A DNA stretch of 64,000 nt. It comes from Gp6-AA40 sp035571515 (GTDB taxonomy: Bacteria > Acidobacteriota > Vicinamibacteria > Vicinamibacterales > UBA2999). Where the stretch lies: positions 81,187 through 145,186 of the forward strand of contig DATNCQ010000141.1 in NCBI GenBank assembly GCA_035571515.1. The letters run 5' to 3'. Positions within the stretch are counted from its first letter, which is position 1; each line of letters opens with the position of its first letter. Under the pieces are notes generated by a model. That model was not told the DNA's origin. It saw nothing but the letters and a program-made list of their open reading frames with translations, and ran no database searches. Of this stretch, positions 8,666-18,307 are shown piece after piece. The translations under genes and the position numbers were made by a program.

Positions 8666-9768
8666 GTGGTCCGGACCGCGTAGCAGGAGTACACGTCCTC
8701 GAGGCGCCGGGCCGCCATCGCAATCGTTCCGTGTTGCTCGAGCCATTCCCGCTGTCGGACGGCAAGCGCCTGCCGCTCGGCATCGGCTCGAATAATCGCC
8801 TCCGCCACATCCTCGGGCGCGCGGTTCGCAACGACCTGCCAGGGCGTCGGGAGAATCAGGCGGATGTCCGAGTAATCGGTGCTCACAACAGGGGTCCCGA
8901 CCGACATCGCCTCGAGGACGACGTTGGGAAAACCTTCACGCTGAGAGGTACAGAACAGGACGTTCGAGCCGCGGATGATCTTCTTCACGTCACGGCGAAG
9001 GCCGGCGAAGACGACGGACGAACCGAGCGCCAGCTCGTCGTAGAGCCGAAGGACGGTCTCCTTGTAGGCGCGCGTCTGCGGCAGGCAGTCGCCGACGAGC
9101 AGCACGCGCCAGGCGGGACTCTTCCCGACCAGCGCGCGCGCGACGCGGAGGGCGAAGCACTGGTCCTTTTCGGGTCGCATCTGGGCGACCATGCACGCGA
9201 CCTTCACATCGGCCGAACCGAAGAATTCCATCGCCGCCGGGTTGCCGTTCTCGTGTGCCGACTCGTCGTCGGTGTCGATGCCGTTCCACACCACGTGGAC
9301 GTCGGCGTCCGGCATCCCGAGGATGGGTTGCGTGAATCGGGCGCCAGCGTGGCTGTTGGCGACCAGTCCGGCGGCGAGGTGACGGGTCAGCTCGAGCCCG
9401 AGACGCTGCCGGAGCGGCAGGACGTAGTTGTCGGTGCGCTCCGACATCAACGCCGGAATACCGGTGCCCGCGGCGGCGAGCGTCGCATACAGGTTCCCGT
9501 CGAACAGGAATCCGTGCACGATGTCGGCGCGGAAGGCGTGAAAGAAGCGTCGCAGGCGCGCCAGCAGCGCGACGTCGAACTTCCAGGCCTTGCAGTCGGC
9601 GACGATGTCGACGCCCGATCCGTCGAGCTCCGGCGCGCGCGGGTTCTCGCGGCGGAGCGTGTAGATCGCCACGGCGTGACCCTGCGCCGCCAGCTGGCGG
9701 CTCAGCGCCATCACCTGCGTTTCCGCGCCTCCGTAGATCAGGCTATTGATGACGAAAACGATACGCAC
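8662..9768 (-). CDS. GT4-family glycosyltransferase
   Basis: The protein has 368 residues beginning MRIVFVINSLIYGGAETQVM, the usual GT4 opening with a GGAE loop. In the C-terminal domain are the donor-binding stretch (QMRPEKDQ) and the complete signature REGFPNVVLEAMSVGTPVV with both glutamates of E-x7-E. It is probably a retaining transferase that acts on the lipid-linked intermediate in the cytoplasm. It starts 3 bases after the stop of the asparagine-synthetase-like gene and overlaps the next glycosyltransferase by ATGA, which points to a tightly coupled operon. The sugar transferred is not known. Confidence 0.88.
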   Translation of the reverse strand: MRIVFVINSLIYGGAETQVMALSRQLAAQGHAVAIYTLRRENPRAPELDGSGVDIVADCKAWKFDVALLARLRRFFHAFRADIVHGFLFDGNLYATLAAAGTGIPALMSERTDNYVLPLRQRLGLELTRHLAAGLVANSHAGARFTQPILGMPDADVHVVWNGIDTDDESAHENGNPAAMEFFGSADVKVACMVAQMRPEKDQCFALRVARALVGKSPAWRVLLVGDCLPQTRAYKETVLRLYDELALGSSVVFAGLRRDVKKIIRGSNVLFCTSQREGFPNVVLEAMSVGTPVVSTDYSDIRLILPTPWQVVANRAPEDVAEAIIRADAERQALAVRQREWLEQHGTIAMAARRLEDVYSCYAVRTT

Positions 9769-9771
9769 GGA

Positions 9772-11682
9772 TCAGGCCCAGCGCTCGTACCACATCTGGA
9801 ACGCGAGCATCGACCAGACCTTGTTGGTGGCGAGGTCGTCGTGCGCATGAAAGGCGCGCGTCGCGCGTTCAACCGCGTCGGGATTGAGCATGCCGCGCTT
9901 CCGGATCAGCGCGGGGTCGAGGTAGTCGTCGATCAGGTGATGCAGATCGCCGTGCAGCCAGTCGCCGAGCGGGATCGCGAAGCCCATTTTCGGCCGGTCG
10001 ACGAGCTCGCGTGGCACGTACTTGTAGAGGAGCTTCCGGAGCAGGTGCTTGGTGCCGAGGCTGCCACGGCGCATGTCGACCGGGGTGCGAAACGCGAACT
10101 CGACGAGCCGGTGGTCGATGAGCGGCTCGCGCCCCTCGATGCCGACCGCCATCGTCGCCCGATCTACCTTGGTGAGAATGTCACCGGGCAGGTAATTGTG
10201 CAGGTCCCACAGGCACATCTGATCCGCGAACGTGCCGGGATAGGTGTCGGCCAGCGCGCGCGCGGGACGCGGTCCGCTGACGAGCGTCGCGGCATCGCCT
10301 CCCCACCACGACGCTCCGAGCATCCGCTCGTACACCTCGCCGTTGCTCGCGGAGCCGAGCCAGTCGCGGACCCGGCAGAGCCTCCACATCGGGCGTCGCC
10401 GGGGATGGACGCGCTGCAGTGTCGGAAAACGGGCCGCGCTCCACGAGTCCAATTGGTCGAGCGGCAGCGACCGGAGAACCGCGCCTCCGAGCGCGCGGAT
10501 CGGCAGCGGAATGCGATTCCGCCGATTGAGCGTCCGCAGCATGCTGGTGTAGATGCCGTAGCCGCTGAACAGCTCGTCGCCCCCGTCGGCCGACAAGACG
10601 ACCTTCACGGTCTCCGCCGCCAGCTTCGAGACCAGGTAGGTCGGAATACCGGAGGCGTCGGCGAACGGCTCGTCGTACAGCTCCGCCCACGACGGAAGAA
10701 TGCGTTTCGCCTCGCTCGTCTCGAGCGTCCGCTCCGTGTGATGGGTGCCAAGGTGGCTCGCCACGAGCCTGGCGTGCGCCGACTCGTCGTACTGCTTCTC
10801 CTCGAACCCGATGGTGAACGTGTGGACGTCGCCGTGATGCTTCTGCAGAAGCGCCGTCACCACCGACGAGTCGATGCCGCCTGACAGGAACATGCCGACC
10901 GGCACGTCCGAGACCATGCGCAGGCGGAAGGCATCGACCATGAGCGCTTCGAGCTCTTCGGTCATCTGCTGCTCGTTGCCCGGCGCCGGGTTGTCGAGCG
11001 CGTCGAGCACGTTCCAGTAGCAGCGGATCACCGGCTCTGCGCCATCCTTCAATTCGAGCCAATGACCTGGCTCCAGCTTGAACACATGGCGATAGATGCT
11101 GCGCGGCGCGTTGATATATCCGAAGTGAAAGTACTCGGCGAGCGCCGTGCGATCGATCTCGGGGGTCCAGTGACGGAAGGCCCGCAGCGCCTTCAGCTCG
11201 GAGCCGAACCACAGGCTCCGTCCGTCCCACCCGTAGTACAGCGGCTTGACGCCCAGCCGGTCTCGAATCAGCAACAGCCGCCGCTCGTGGTTGTCCCAGA
11301 TGGCGATCGCGAACATGCCGATGAACGAGCGGACCGCCGCCTCGACGCCCCATTCGTCAACGGCCGCGAGCACGACTTCCGAATCGCCGGTCGTGGCAAA
11401 CGAGCGGCCCTTCACTTCCAGCCGGCGGCGGACGTCGCGGAAGTTGTAGACCTCTCCGTTGTAGACCATGACGTAGCGGCCGTCCGGCGACAGCATTGGC
11501 TGACGACTGCCCGTCGACAGGTCGAGGATGGACAGGCGCCGGTGGCCCAGGCCCACGCCTTCTCCGAACCACAAACCCTCGTCATCGGGGCCCCGGTGGC
11601 GCAGGGCATGGACCGCGCTTGCCAGATCGGCGCGCCGATCACAGTGCCGTTCGCCGATGCGAAATCCTGCGATGCCGCACAT
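9772..11682 (-). CDS. Glutamine-dependent asparagine synthetase-like amidotransferase
   Basis: The protein has 636 residues, the normal length for the AsnB family. Cys2 after the initiator Met is the glutaminase nucleophile (MCGIAGF). Residues about 2-200 form the class II glutaminase domain, with RGPDDEG and the YNGEVYNF loop. The synthetase domain carries the PP-loop SGGIDSSVV near residue 265 for ATP pyrophosphatase chemistry. The start shares one base with the upstream stop (TGATG). In polysaccharide loci AsnB-like proteins are often thought to amidate sugar acids or modify the glycan rather than make asparagine; a related protein occurs in exosortase-linked loci, but I see no exosortase here. 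Confidence 0.88.
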   Translation of the reverse strand: MCGIAGFRIGERHCDRRADLASAVHALRHRGPDDEGLWFGEGVGLGHRRLSILDLSTGSRQPMLSPDGRYVMVYNGEVYNFRDVRRRLEVKGRSFATTGDSEVVLAAVDEWGVEAAVRSFIGMFAIAIWDNHERRLLLIRDRLGVKPLYYGWDGRSLWFGSELKALRAFRHWTPEIDRTALAEYFHFGYINAPRSIYRHVFKLEPGHWLELKDGAEPVIRCYWNVLDALDNPAPGNEQQMTEELEALMVDAFRLRMVSDVPVGMFLSGGIDSSVVTALLQKHHGDVHTFTIGFEEKQYDESAHARLVASHLGTHHTERTLETSEAKRILPSWAELYDEPFADASGIPTYLVSKLAAETVKVVLSADGGDELFSGYGIYTSMLRTLNRRNRIPLPIRALGGAVLRSLPLDQLDSWSAARFPTLQRVHPRRRPMWRLCRVRDWLGSASNGEVYERMLGASWWGGDAATLVSGPRPARALADTYPGTFADQMCLWDLHNYLPGDILTKVDRATMAVGIEGREPLIDHRLVEFAFRTPVDMRRGSLGTKHLLRKLLYKYVPRELVDRPKMGFAIPLGDWLHGDLHHLIDDYLDPALIRKRGMLNPDAVERATRAFHAHDDLATNKVWSMLAFQMWYERWA

Positions 11683-13178
11683 CAGCTGATCGAGACCGCG
11701 CCGCGCGGCGCAACGTCATTCATCCGGACCCACCGCGGCCGCGTCCGCTCAATCGGCGCCGGCCGGGATCCTCGGTTCGCATACGCCGCTTGCCGCCCCA
11801 TGAGCACGCCGGCCGCAATCCACAGGCACACGGTCGTGGCCGTCGGCGTCAACCGGTCGTTGGCCAGCGCAGACACCGCGAGCGAGGCGAGCGCGAGGTG
11901 TCCGCCATAGAAGAACCGGCGGTAGGCCTCGTCCTCGTCGTGCTTCGCCTGCCGGATGAACCCGCGCCACAAGTAGGCGTACCACGCGAGGATCGGCAGG
12001 GACCCGACGATGCCGAAGTCGAGCAACAGGTCGAGATACGCGTTGTGGGAGAGGTTGACGGGGAAGATCAGCTCGAACCGCTGCGCCTCGGTCCACATGA
12101 TCGACTCGAGTCCCTGGCCGAAGAGCAGGTGCTCCCTGACATCAGGCAGCAGCGGCATCCAGATGTTGTCCACGCGTCCGGCGCTGATCGCGTTGGCGTC
12201 CCTGCTGTCGATCGCATACTGCGCGCGATCGGCGATCGCGGCAGGCGCGACGAGGAAGGCAAGGACGACGACGATCACGAACGCGGCCTTGCGACGAGGC
12301 GAGGCGCGCATGAAGAACAGCAGGTTCGTTACGGCGAACGCGACGTAGGCGCCGCGAGAGAACGTCAGTACGAGGGCGCTGGCGGCCAGGGCGAGGGTCA
12401 GCGAGATTGCCGTCTTGCCGCGCCGGCCCGGGACCGCGTCCCGGATGCCGAGCAGCAGCGCGTAGGCCACCGCCAGCATCGTGCCGAACTCGTTCGAGTG
12501 GAAGCCAAGCGCCGCAAGGTGCTCGTTGCGTTCGTCGGCCTGGGCCATCCCCAGCAGGCTCTGACCGGAGAGGGCGACCGCGCCGAGGATGAGGATGCCA
12601 ATCGCCCACACGAAGGCACACATCGGGACGATGAACCGCGTCAATCTCTCGCCGTCCTCGACCGCAGCGGCGACAAAGATCGCCAGGACCGGCAGGAACA
12701 CCGCCGGCAGCACGACGGTCCTGATGTAGACCCACGGCGTGGCGTAGTCGACGTTGTCGACGAGCAGCCAGGGAGGAATGCCGTCCACGCTCGCGGCTCC
12801 GCGAAGCCCGCCAACGATCAATACCGCGATGAAGAGCCAGATCCACGGATTGGTCGTCAGTCGCAGCCGGACGCGGCCCGGCGCCACCATGCGCAACGCG
12901 CAGGCGACGGCGGTGAGGCAGATGCACGCGTACACGACGTAACTGAACAGAACGAAGTCGAAGAAGACGACGGCGAGGCGTGACAGCCAGATCAGGAGCA
13001 CCCAGGTCGTGATGACGGCTGCCACGCGATAATTCAGGAGCATCAACGCGGCGACCGGGACGGCGGTCAGCACCAGCGCTTCGGGATGGCGCGAGAGCAC
13101 CAGCGCGATGGCGCCGAGAATCCCCAGGAGAATCGTGATATGGAGAATGCCGTGTGCGGATGACGCGTCGGATTTCAT
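11682..13178 (-). CDS. O-antigen ligase/polymerase family membrane protein (second copy)
   Basis: The protein has 498 residues with around 11-12 membrane segments from residue 10 onward. Family marks are LTFSRGAYVAFAV in the centre and LSHNAYLDLLLDFGIVGSLP in the periplasmic loop, with the conserved His-Asn. It resembles the protein at 2489-3907 in family and layout but the two are clearly diverged. It is the first gene of the leftward block beyond wzx, only 32 bases from the divergent wzx start, so a shared short promoter region would have to serve both directions. It is a probable Wzy polymerase or a ligase; the choice is open. Confidence 0.85.
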   Translation of the reverse strand: MKSDASSAHGILHITILLGILGAIALVLSRHPEALVLTAVPVAALMLLNYRVAAVITTWVLLIWLSRLAVVFFDFVLFSYVVYACICLTAVACALRMVAPGRVRLRLTTNPWIWLFIAVLIVGGLRGAASVDGIPPWLLVDNVDYATPWVYIRTVVLPAVFLPVLAIFVAAAVEDGERLTRFIVPMCAFVWAIGILILGAVALSGQSLLGMAQADERNEHLAALGFHSNEFGTMLAVAYALLLGIRDAVPGRRGKTAISLTLALAASALVLTFSRGAYVAFAVTNLLFFMRASPRRKAAFVIVVVLAFLVAPAAIADRAQYAIDSRDANAISAGRVDNIWMPLLPDVREHLLFGQGLESIMWTEAQRFELIFPVNLSHNAYLDLLLDFGIVGSLPILAWYAYLWRGFIRQAKHDEDEAYRRFFYGGHLALASLAVSALANDRLTPTATTVCLWIAAGVLMGRQAAYANRGSRPAPIERTRPRWVRMNDVAPRGAVSIS

Positions 13179-13210
13179 CGTCGAAGGTCGGTCGGGGGAT
13201 CGTCGGCTAG

Positions 13211-14488
13211 ATGGCGTTGTGGGCGGCGCTGCGCTGGGCCGGCATCAGCACGGCGCTGCGCATCGTTCTCGGGTTCTTCAGCGCGAAGGTGTCGGCCGTC
13301 TACCTCGGGCCTGCCGGCATGGCGCTCGTCGGGCAGGTGAACAACTTCCTGCAGGTGGCCACCGGCGCGATTGCCAACGGCGCCAGCACGGCGATCGTGA
13401 ATCTCACCGCCGTCCACGGCTCGGACTCCGAACATCTCGGACGGTTGTGGGGCACCGCCATGCGGCTGGTGCTCGGCATGGCCGCCGTCGCCGCGGTGCT
13501 GACGGCGGTTGCCGCCGTGCCCCTGAGCGCGTGGCTGCTGCTGACCGGCAGCTACTGGCCGGTCCTGGTCGTCGCCGCCGTCGCGATGCTGATGGCGGTC
13601 GCGGACAACGTCATCCTCGGCGCGATGAACGGGCTGAAGCGCGTCAGGCTGGTCGCCAGCGCCGGCATTGCGTCCACCATCGTCGAATTCTGCGTGTTCG
13701 CCGGCTTCACGTACCTGTTCGGTCTCTGGGGCGGACTGCTCGGCATCGTGACGATCTACGGCACCAAGCTCGCCGTCTCGTCCACCGTCGCGTTGCGCTC
13801 CGGGCTGCTGTCGCCACGAACCCTGATCGGGCATTTCGACCGCGGCATCGCCCGTGAAATCGCCCACTTCTATCCGATGCTGCTCGCGCAGTCGATCGCC
13901 TTGCCGTTCGGGCAGATCCTCGTGCGCAACGCGATGATTCGAGGGTTTGGCCTCGAGCAGGCGGGCTACCTGCAGGCGACGTGGCGCCTCTCGGACATGT
14001 ACGTCGGCGTGCTCACGACCGCCCTCGGCCTCTACTTCATGGCGCACTTCGCGGCGCTGCCAACCGAACGCGAGCGCGGCATCATGCTGCGGCGGACCAT
14101 CGCCCAGATGTTCGTGTTCACCGCCGCCGCGGCGATCGGTATCTACCTGCTCAGGGACCAGATCATTCGCGTGGTGCTGACGAGGCGGTTCGCGCCGATG
14201 GCCGCCCTGCTTCCATTTCAGCTCCTCGGCGACGTCTTCAAGATGGTCGATTACCCGCTGCAGATGGCGCTCGTCAGTCAGCGCCGGATGCGCGCGTACA
14301 TCGTGCAGGCCGTTGGCGGTCCCGCGTCGTACGTCGTCCTGAGCTACGTGTGGCGCCCCGTGCTCGGCTTGCAGGCGGCGCCCGCCGCTTATGCCGCCAG
14401 TTACGTGCTCGCACTGGTCGTGCTCGTCATCGCGCTGCGCACGACGCTCGGGATCTCGTCCCGGAAAGCCGACGCGCCGCGCCCCTGA
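13211..14488 (+). CDS. Wzx-type polysaccharide flippase
   Basis: The protein has 425 residues and about 12 hydrophobic segments along its length. The N-terminal stretch (FFSAKVSAVYLGPAGMALVGQVNNF) is characteristic of the polysaccharide transport/oligosaccharide flippase family, which turns undecaprenyl-linked repeat units to the periplasmic face. It is the only convincing plus-strand gene in the first 46 kb. It is divergent from the second Wzy-type gene (32 bases) and convergent with the sugar transferase (15 bases). Its orientation opposes the replication fork and splits the locus in two, which suggests a local inversion or insertion. Confidence 0.88.
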   Translation: MALWAALRWAGISTALRIVLGFFSAKVSAVYLGPAGMALVGQVNNFLQVATGAIANGASTAIVNLTAVHGSDSEHLGRLWGTAMRLVLGMAAVAAVLTAVAAVPLSAWLLLTGSYWPVLVVAAVAMLMAVADNVILGAMNGLKRVRLVASAGIASTIVEFCVFAGFTYLFGLWGGLLGIVTIYGTKLAVSSTVALRSGLLSPRTLIGHFDRGIAREIAHFYPMLLAQSIALPFGQILVRNAMIRGFGLEQAGYLQATWRLSDMYVGVLTTALGLYFMAHFAALPTERERGIMLRRTIAQMFVFTAAAAIGIYLLRDQIIRVVLTRRFAPMAALLPFQLLGDVFKMVDYPLQMALVSQRRMRAYIVQAVGGPASYVVLSYVWRPVLGLQAAPAAYAASYVLALVVLVIALRTTLGISSRKADAPRP

Positions 14489-14503
14489 CGTCGCGCGGTC
14501 CGC

Positions 14504-15994
14504 TCAGTACGCCCCGCGGCGGAACAGCGTGGGAATGGTTCGGAGAAGAATCCAGAAGTCCTTCATCACCGACCACTTCTCGATGTAGTCGCGCTCGAGC
14601 TGGACGATCGTCTCGAAATCGAGGATCTCGTTCCTGCCGCTGACCTGCCACGGCCCCGTGATGCCGGGGACGACAAACAGGCGCGCGAAGTGCTCGGCCG
14701 AATAGTGCTTCAGTTCGTCCGGCACGCACGGGCGCGGTCCGACGAGGCTCATTTCCCCACGCACGACGTTGAACAGCTGCGGCAGCTCGTCGAGCGACGT
14801 CCGCCGGAGAAGCCGCCCGAGCCTGGTGACGCGCGGGTCCGCCTTGATCTTGAAGAGCCGCGCGTCGGGGTACTCGTTCAGGTGCGCCACGAGATGCTTC
14901 TGCGCGTCCGCCCCCACCTGCATCGTCCTGAACTTCAGGATCTGGAACGACCGCCCGCCGACGCCCGCGCGCACCTGCCGGAAGAACACCGGGCCCGCCG
15001 AATCGAGCTTGACCGCGATCGCGATCAGGACGAGCAGGGGCCAGATGAGGGCGAGGAGTCCGACGGTCAACACGAGGTCGATCGTGCGCTTCAGTGCGAG
15101 ACGCGGCAGTCCGAGCTGAATCGGGAAGACGTCGAGCAGGACGCCGAGCGAGCTCTCGCGCAGCTCGAAATACGACGACCCGAGCGAGCCGAGCGCCCGC
15201 GGAAGGAGAGTCACGCCGACGCCGCACTCGAAGCAGTTGAACACCATGCTGCGGAACGCCTCGAACGGGATGCTCGGAGCGATGAGCACCATCTGGGCGC
15301 CCGTGGAGCGCACGGCGTCGCGGATGGCCTCGGGCGCCATTCGCGCCGTGAACGGCGACAAAGCGCCGACGATGGCGGTGTCCGGCGTGGACGAACAGGC
15401 CGTGCGCATCTTGAGGAGCTGCACTTCCGCCGGCTCGCCGATGACGATCGCGCGCCGCTGCAGCGTCCCGCGCCTGAAGCCTGCCTCGATGACGAAATGA
15501 GCGAACTGCCGGCCGAGCCATACGTAGGACGCAATGAGGGCCCCCGAGTAGAGGTAGGCCGTCTTGTTCGGTATGTCGGGCGTGCCTTCGCCGAACAACT
15601 GGGCCTGCACCCACCCCACCAGGGCGCTGATCGCGACGCCGGCGGCAATCCGTTCCAGGCTCCGCCGCGCGTTCGCGCCGCCGTACGCGCCCGTCACGTG
15701 CAGCGCCAGCGGCTGGATGCAGCAGACCATCGCGATGAGCGGGACCGCGCTCGGCACAGGCCGGAGCCCGTTGTTCGAGACGACGCTCCAGGTCTTGATC
15801 GCCGCCACGACGGCGCCGAGCCCCGCGATCGTGTCGAGCGCGAGGAGGAGATAGATGCGCGCGGCGCGCCGCGACATCTCCGACCACCCACGCAGCGCCC
15901 GCTCGTCGTGCCAGGTGCGTACGTCGTCTTCGGGCAGACGGACGCCGTCCGGCAGGGTGAATGTCTGAAGCGCTTCGGTGTTGATGTGGAGCAT
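14504..15994 (-). CDS. Initiating polyisoprenyl-phosphate sugar transferase (EpsE/WbaP-like)
   Basis: The protein has 496 residues. The first about 140 residues hold four to five membrane segments; a cytoplasmic Rossmann-like region follows (VIGEPAEVQ). The C-terminal bacterial sugar transferase domain starts with a membrane helix (KRTIDLVLTVGLL) and carries ILKFRTM, RRTSLDELPQLFNV and SLVGPRPCVP, then GITGPWQVSGRN. Such enzymes transfer a sugar phosphate from a UDP-sugar to undecaprenyl phosphate and so begin the repeat unit. It follows the Wzc-like gene by 19 bases in the export half of the locus. An 8-bp palindrome covers its start codon. Confidence 0.93.
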   Translation of the reverse strand: MLHINTEALQTFTLPDGVRLPEDDVRTWHDERALRGWSEMSRRAARIYLLLALDTIAGLGAVVAAIKTWSVVSNNGLRPVPSAVPLIAMVCCIQPLALHVTGAYGGANARRSLERIAAGVAISALVGWVQAQLFGEGTPDIPNKTAYLYSGALIASYVWLGRQFAHFVIEAGFRRGTLQRRAIVIGEPAEVQLLKMRTACSSTPDTAIVGALSPFTARMAPEAIRDAVRSTGAQMVLIAPSIPFEAFRSMVFNCFECGVGVTLLPRALGSLGSSYFELRESSLGVLLDVFPIQLGLPRLALKRTIDLVLTVGLLALIWPLLVLIAIAVKLDSAGPVFFRQVRAGVGGRSFQILKFRTMQVGADAQKHLVAHLNEYPDARLFKIKADPRVTRLGRLLRRTSLDELPQLFNVVRGEMSLVGPRPCVPDELKHYSAEHFARLFVVPGITGPWQVSGRNEILDFETIVQLERDYIEKWSVMKDFWILLRTIPTLFRRGAY

Positions 15995-16009
15995 CGACGG
16001 ACGTCGATG
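15992..16009. repeat. Palindrome over the start codon of the sugar transferase
   Basis: CATCGACG and CGTCGATG form a perfect 8-bp inverted repeat with 2 bases between. The ATG of the sugar transferase gene (15994) is inside one arm, so the mRNA hairpin could hide the start. No strong Shine-Dalgarno is seen just upstream. Confidence 0.6.
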
Positions 16010-16013
16010 GAGA

Positions 16014-18302
16014 TCAGCCGGCCGCGGGCGTGTAATAGGCCTGGTATTGCTTGCGGTAGTACTTCGCGTAGTAGTACGCGTTGCGATCGAGGTCGACGCG
16101 ATTGAGCACGGCGCCGATGAGGCGCGCCTGCCCGTGATCGAGCTGGTCGAGCGCCGACTCGACTTCCTGGCGGCTCGTCACGTCCGCGGCGATGACGAAC
16201 AGCACGCCGGAGGCGCGATGCGCGGCGACCGTCGCGTCCGTGACCGCCATCACCGGCGGCGTATCGACGACGATGTAGTCGAAATGCGCCTTCATCGACT
16301 CGATGACGTCGAGGAACCGGCGCGAGCCGAGCAGCTCCGCCGGGTTCGGCGGCGTCTTCCCGGCGGGCATGAACCAGAGGTTCTGCACCGCGGTTTGCGA
16401 GACGACGGCCTCGACGCTGGCGACGCCGACGAGCAGGTTCGACAGCCCCGGCTCCGTTCCCACCTCGAACAGCTCGTGCGCGCGCGGCCGCCGCATGTCG
16501 GCGTCGACGAACAGCACGCGCATGCCCGCCTGCGCGATGCCGATCGCCAGGTTGGTCGCCACCGTCGTCTTGCCTTCGCCCGGGCCGGTGCTCGTGACGA
16601 CGATCGAGCGCGCGCCCCTCTCGGTGGTCGAGAACAGGATGTTGGTGCGGAGGCCGCGGAACGCCTCGGCGAAATTCGGCGGCACGCCGTTGTTGATGAG
16701 CGGCGATGCGTCGGTCCCGCGCGGCAGCAGTGGAATCAGGCCGAGCGACGGCAATCCGAGGTGCGCTTCGATTTCCTCCGGCGTCTTCACGCGGTTGTCC
16801 AGGTACTCGAAGAAGAACGCGAGACCGATCCCGAACAACGCGCCGCCGAAGACGCTCGCGAGGATGTCGCGCGATCGGCGGGGGCTGACCGGGGCGTTCG
16901 ACGCCTCGGCGCCGTCGACGATGCGCACGTTGCTGGTCCTGAGATCGCCGGAGATCCCCGTCTCCTTCGCCCGCTGCAGCAGGCTCTCGTAAATCTGCTT
17001 GCTGCTCTGCACGTCGCGGTCGATGACGCCGTAGTCGATGGCCTTGCGGTTCATCGCCAGCGCTTCGCCCTTCTGCGCGTCGAGCGCGGCGGTCAGGCTC
17101 CGCTCCTGCGCGAGCGCGGCTTCGAACTCGGCGCGGACGCCCTGCACGATCTTCGCGATCTCTCCCTGCAGCTTGGCCTGCGATTCCTCGATCGCCGACT
17201 GCAGCTTGATCATGTCCGGGTGCCGCGCGCCCAGCTTGTCGGCCAACTGCGCCTTGTCACGCAGCAACGCGGCCAGCGATGCCTTCTGCTGCTGGATGAA
17301 CTGATTGCCGAGGATGGCCGGGAACGTATCGATCTGCGCGGGATCGTTCTGCACCGCCGCCAGCTGCCGGTACGTCGCCTCCTTCTGCAGCCGATCGGTT
17401 TTGGCTTTCGTCACCGCCGCGTTCAGATCGGCCAGCTTCTGGACGACGATGTTCTCGCGATCCTCGAACGCGATCGCGCCGTTTTCCTCGCGATAAAGCT
17501 GCAGGCGTGTCTCGGCGGCCTCGACCTGCTTCCGCTGCTGTTCGAGCTGCTGGTTCAGCCAGTCGGACGCCTCTTTCGTGGCCGTGAACCGGAAATCGAG
17601 GCTCTGCTCGATGAAGGCCTTCGCGAGGCCGTTGGCGACCGCCGGCGCAAGCGCCGGATCGACCGAGCGATAGCTCACTTCGACGAGGCGGCTGTTGCGA
17701 ACCGGCGAGATGTTGAGATGGCTCAGGAACGCGTCGATGGTGCGCGCCTGGGCTGCGGTCTCGTCGGCTCCGGGCGTGCCCGGCGCGGTGCGCTCCGATC
17801 CGACCAGCGATGCGACCGCCACGCCGGCCGACCGCATGGCGTTGCCAATGGAAAACGACTGCCGCGACGCCACGGGCGCAAGCTCGGGGTTGGCCCACAA
17901 CCCGAGCGTCTCGATCGTCTTCTTCGCCAGGCTGCGGCTCTGCAGGAGCCGGTATTGCGTCTGGTAGTAATCCTGGCGGCTCTGCGCTTCGTCGATGACT
18001 TCCTTGAAGTTGAGCACGTTCGGGTTGTCCGCCTCGATGAGGAGCTGCACCTTGCCTTCGTAGACGGGCGTCGCCGTGAACGAGTAGAGGACACCCGCGA
18101 GCGTCACCACGGCAAAGGCCGCCACGACGATGTGCCGCCGCTTCGCGATGACCCGCAGGTAATCGCGCAGGTGCGGCTCCTGGTGACGGTGCGCCGGGGT
18201 GCGCCGCGCGTGAATGCGCACGTACGGCTGGTCGTCGAACGGCTCGGCGTCCGTGACGATGGCTTTCGCCGGAGGGAGTGAACCGGAACTCATGTCAGTC
18301 AT
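16014..18302 (-). CDS. Wzc-like polysaccharide co-polymerase with BY-kinase domain
   Basis: The protein has 762 residues. A first membrane helix lies near residues 55-80, followed by a Wzz domain and a long periplasmic coiled-coil rich in Gln, Ala and Glu (about 190-420). A second helix lies near 485. The cytoplasmic kinase has Walker A STGPGEGKTTVATN (about 560-573), Walker A' VLFVDADMRRP and Walker B YIVVDTPPVMAVTD. The C-terminus is a tyrosine cluster (YYYAKYYRKQYQAYY), the autophosphorylation tail of this kinase class. It controls chain length and export together with Wza. An alternative start nine bases downstream (MSSGSL) is possible. It sits 5 bases after wza. Confidence 0.94.
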   Translation of the reverse strand: MTDMSSGSLPPAKAIVTDAEPFDDQPYVRIHARRTPAHRHQEPHLRDYLRVIAKRRHIVVAAFAVVTLAGVLYSFTATPVYEGKVQLLIEADNPNVLNFKEVIDEAQSRQDYYQTQYRLLQSRSLAKKTIETLGLWANPELAPVASRQSFSIGNAMRSAGVAVASLVGSERTAPGTPGADETAAQARTIDAFLSHLNISPVRNSRLVEVSYRSVDPALAPAVANGLAKAFIEQSLDFRFTATKEASDWLNQQLEQQRKQVEAAETRLQLYREENGAIAFEDRENIVVQKLADLNAAVTKAKTDRLQKEATYRQLAAVQNDPAQIDTFPAILGNQFIQQQKASLAALLRDKAQLADKLGARHPDMIKLQSAIEESQAKLQGEIAKIVQGVRAEFEAALAQERSLTAALDAQKGEALAMNRKAIDYGVIDRDVQSSKQIYESLLQRAKETGISGDLRTSNVRIVDGAEASNAPVSPRRSRDILASVFGGALFGIGLAFFFEYLDNRVKTPEEIEAHLGLPSLGLIPLLPRGTDASPLINNGVPPNFAEAFRGLRTNILFSTTERGARSIVVTSTGPGEGKTTVATNLAIGIAQAGMRVLFVDADMRRPRAHELFEVGTEPGLSNLLVGVASVEAVVSQTAVQNLWFMPAGKTPPNPAELLGSRRFLDVIESMKAHFDYIVVDTPPVMAVTDATVAAHRASGVLFVIAADVTSRQEVESALDQLDHGQARLIGAVLNRVDLDRNAYYYAKYYRKQYQAYYTPAAG

Positions 18303-18307
18303 CGCTC

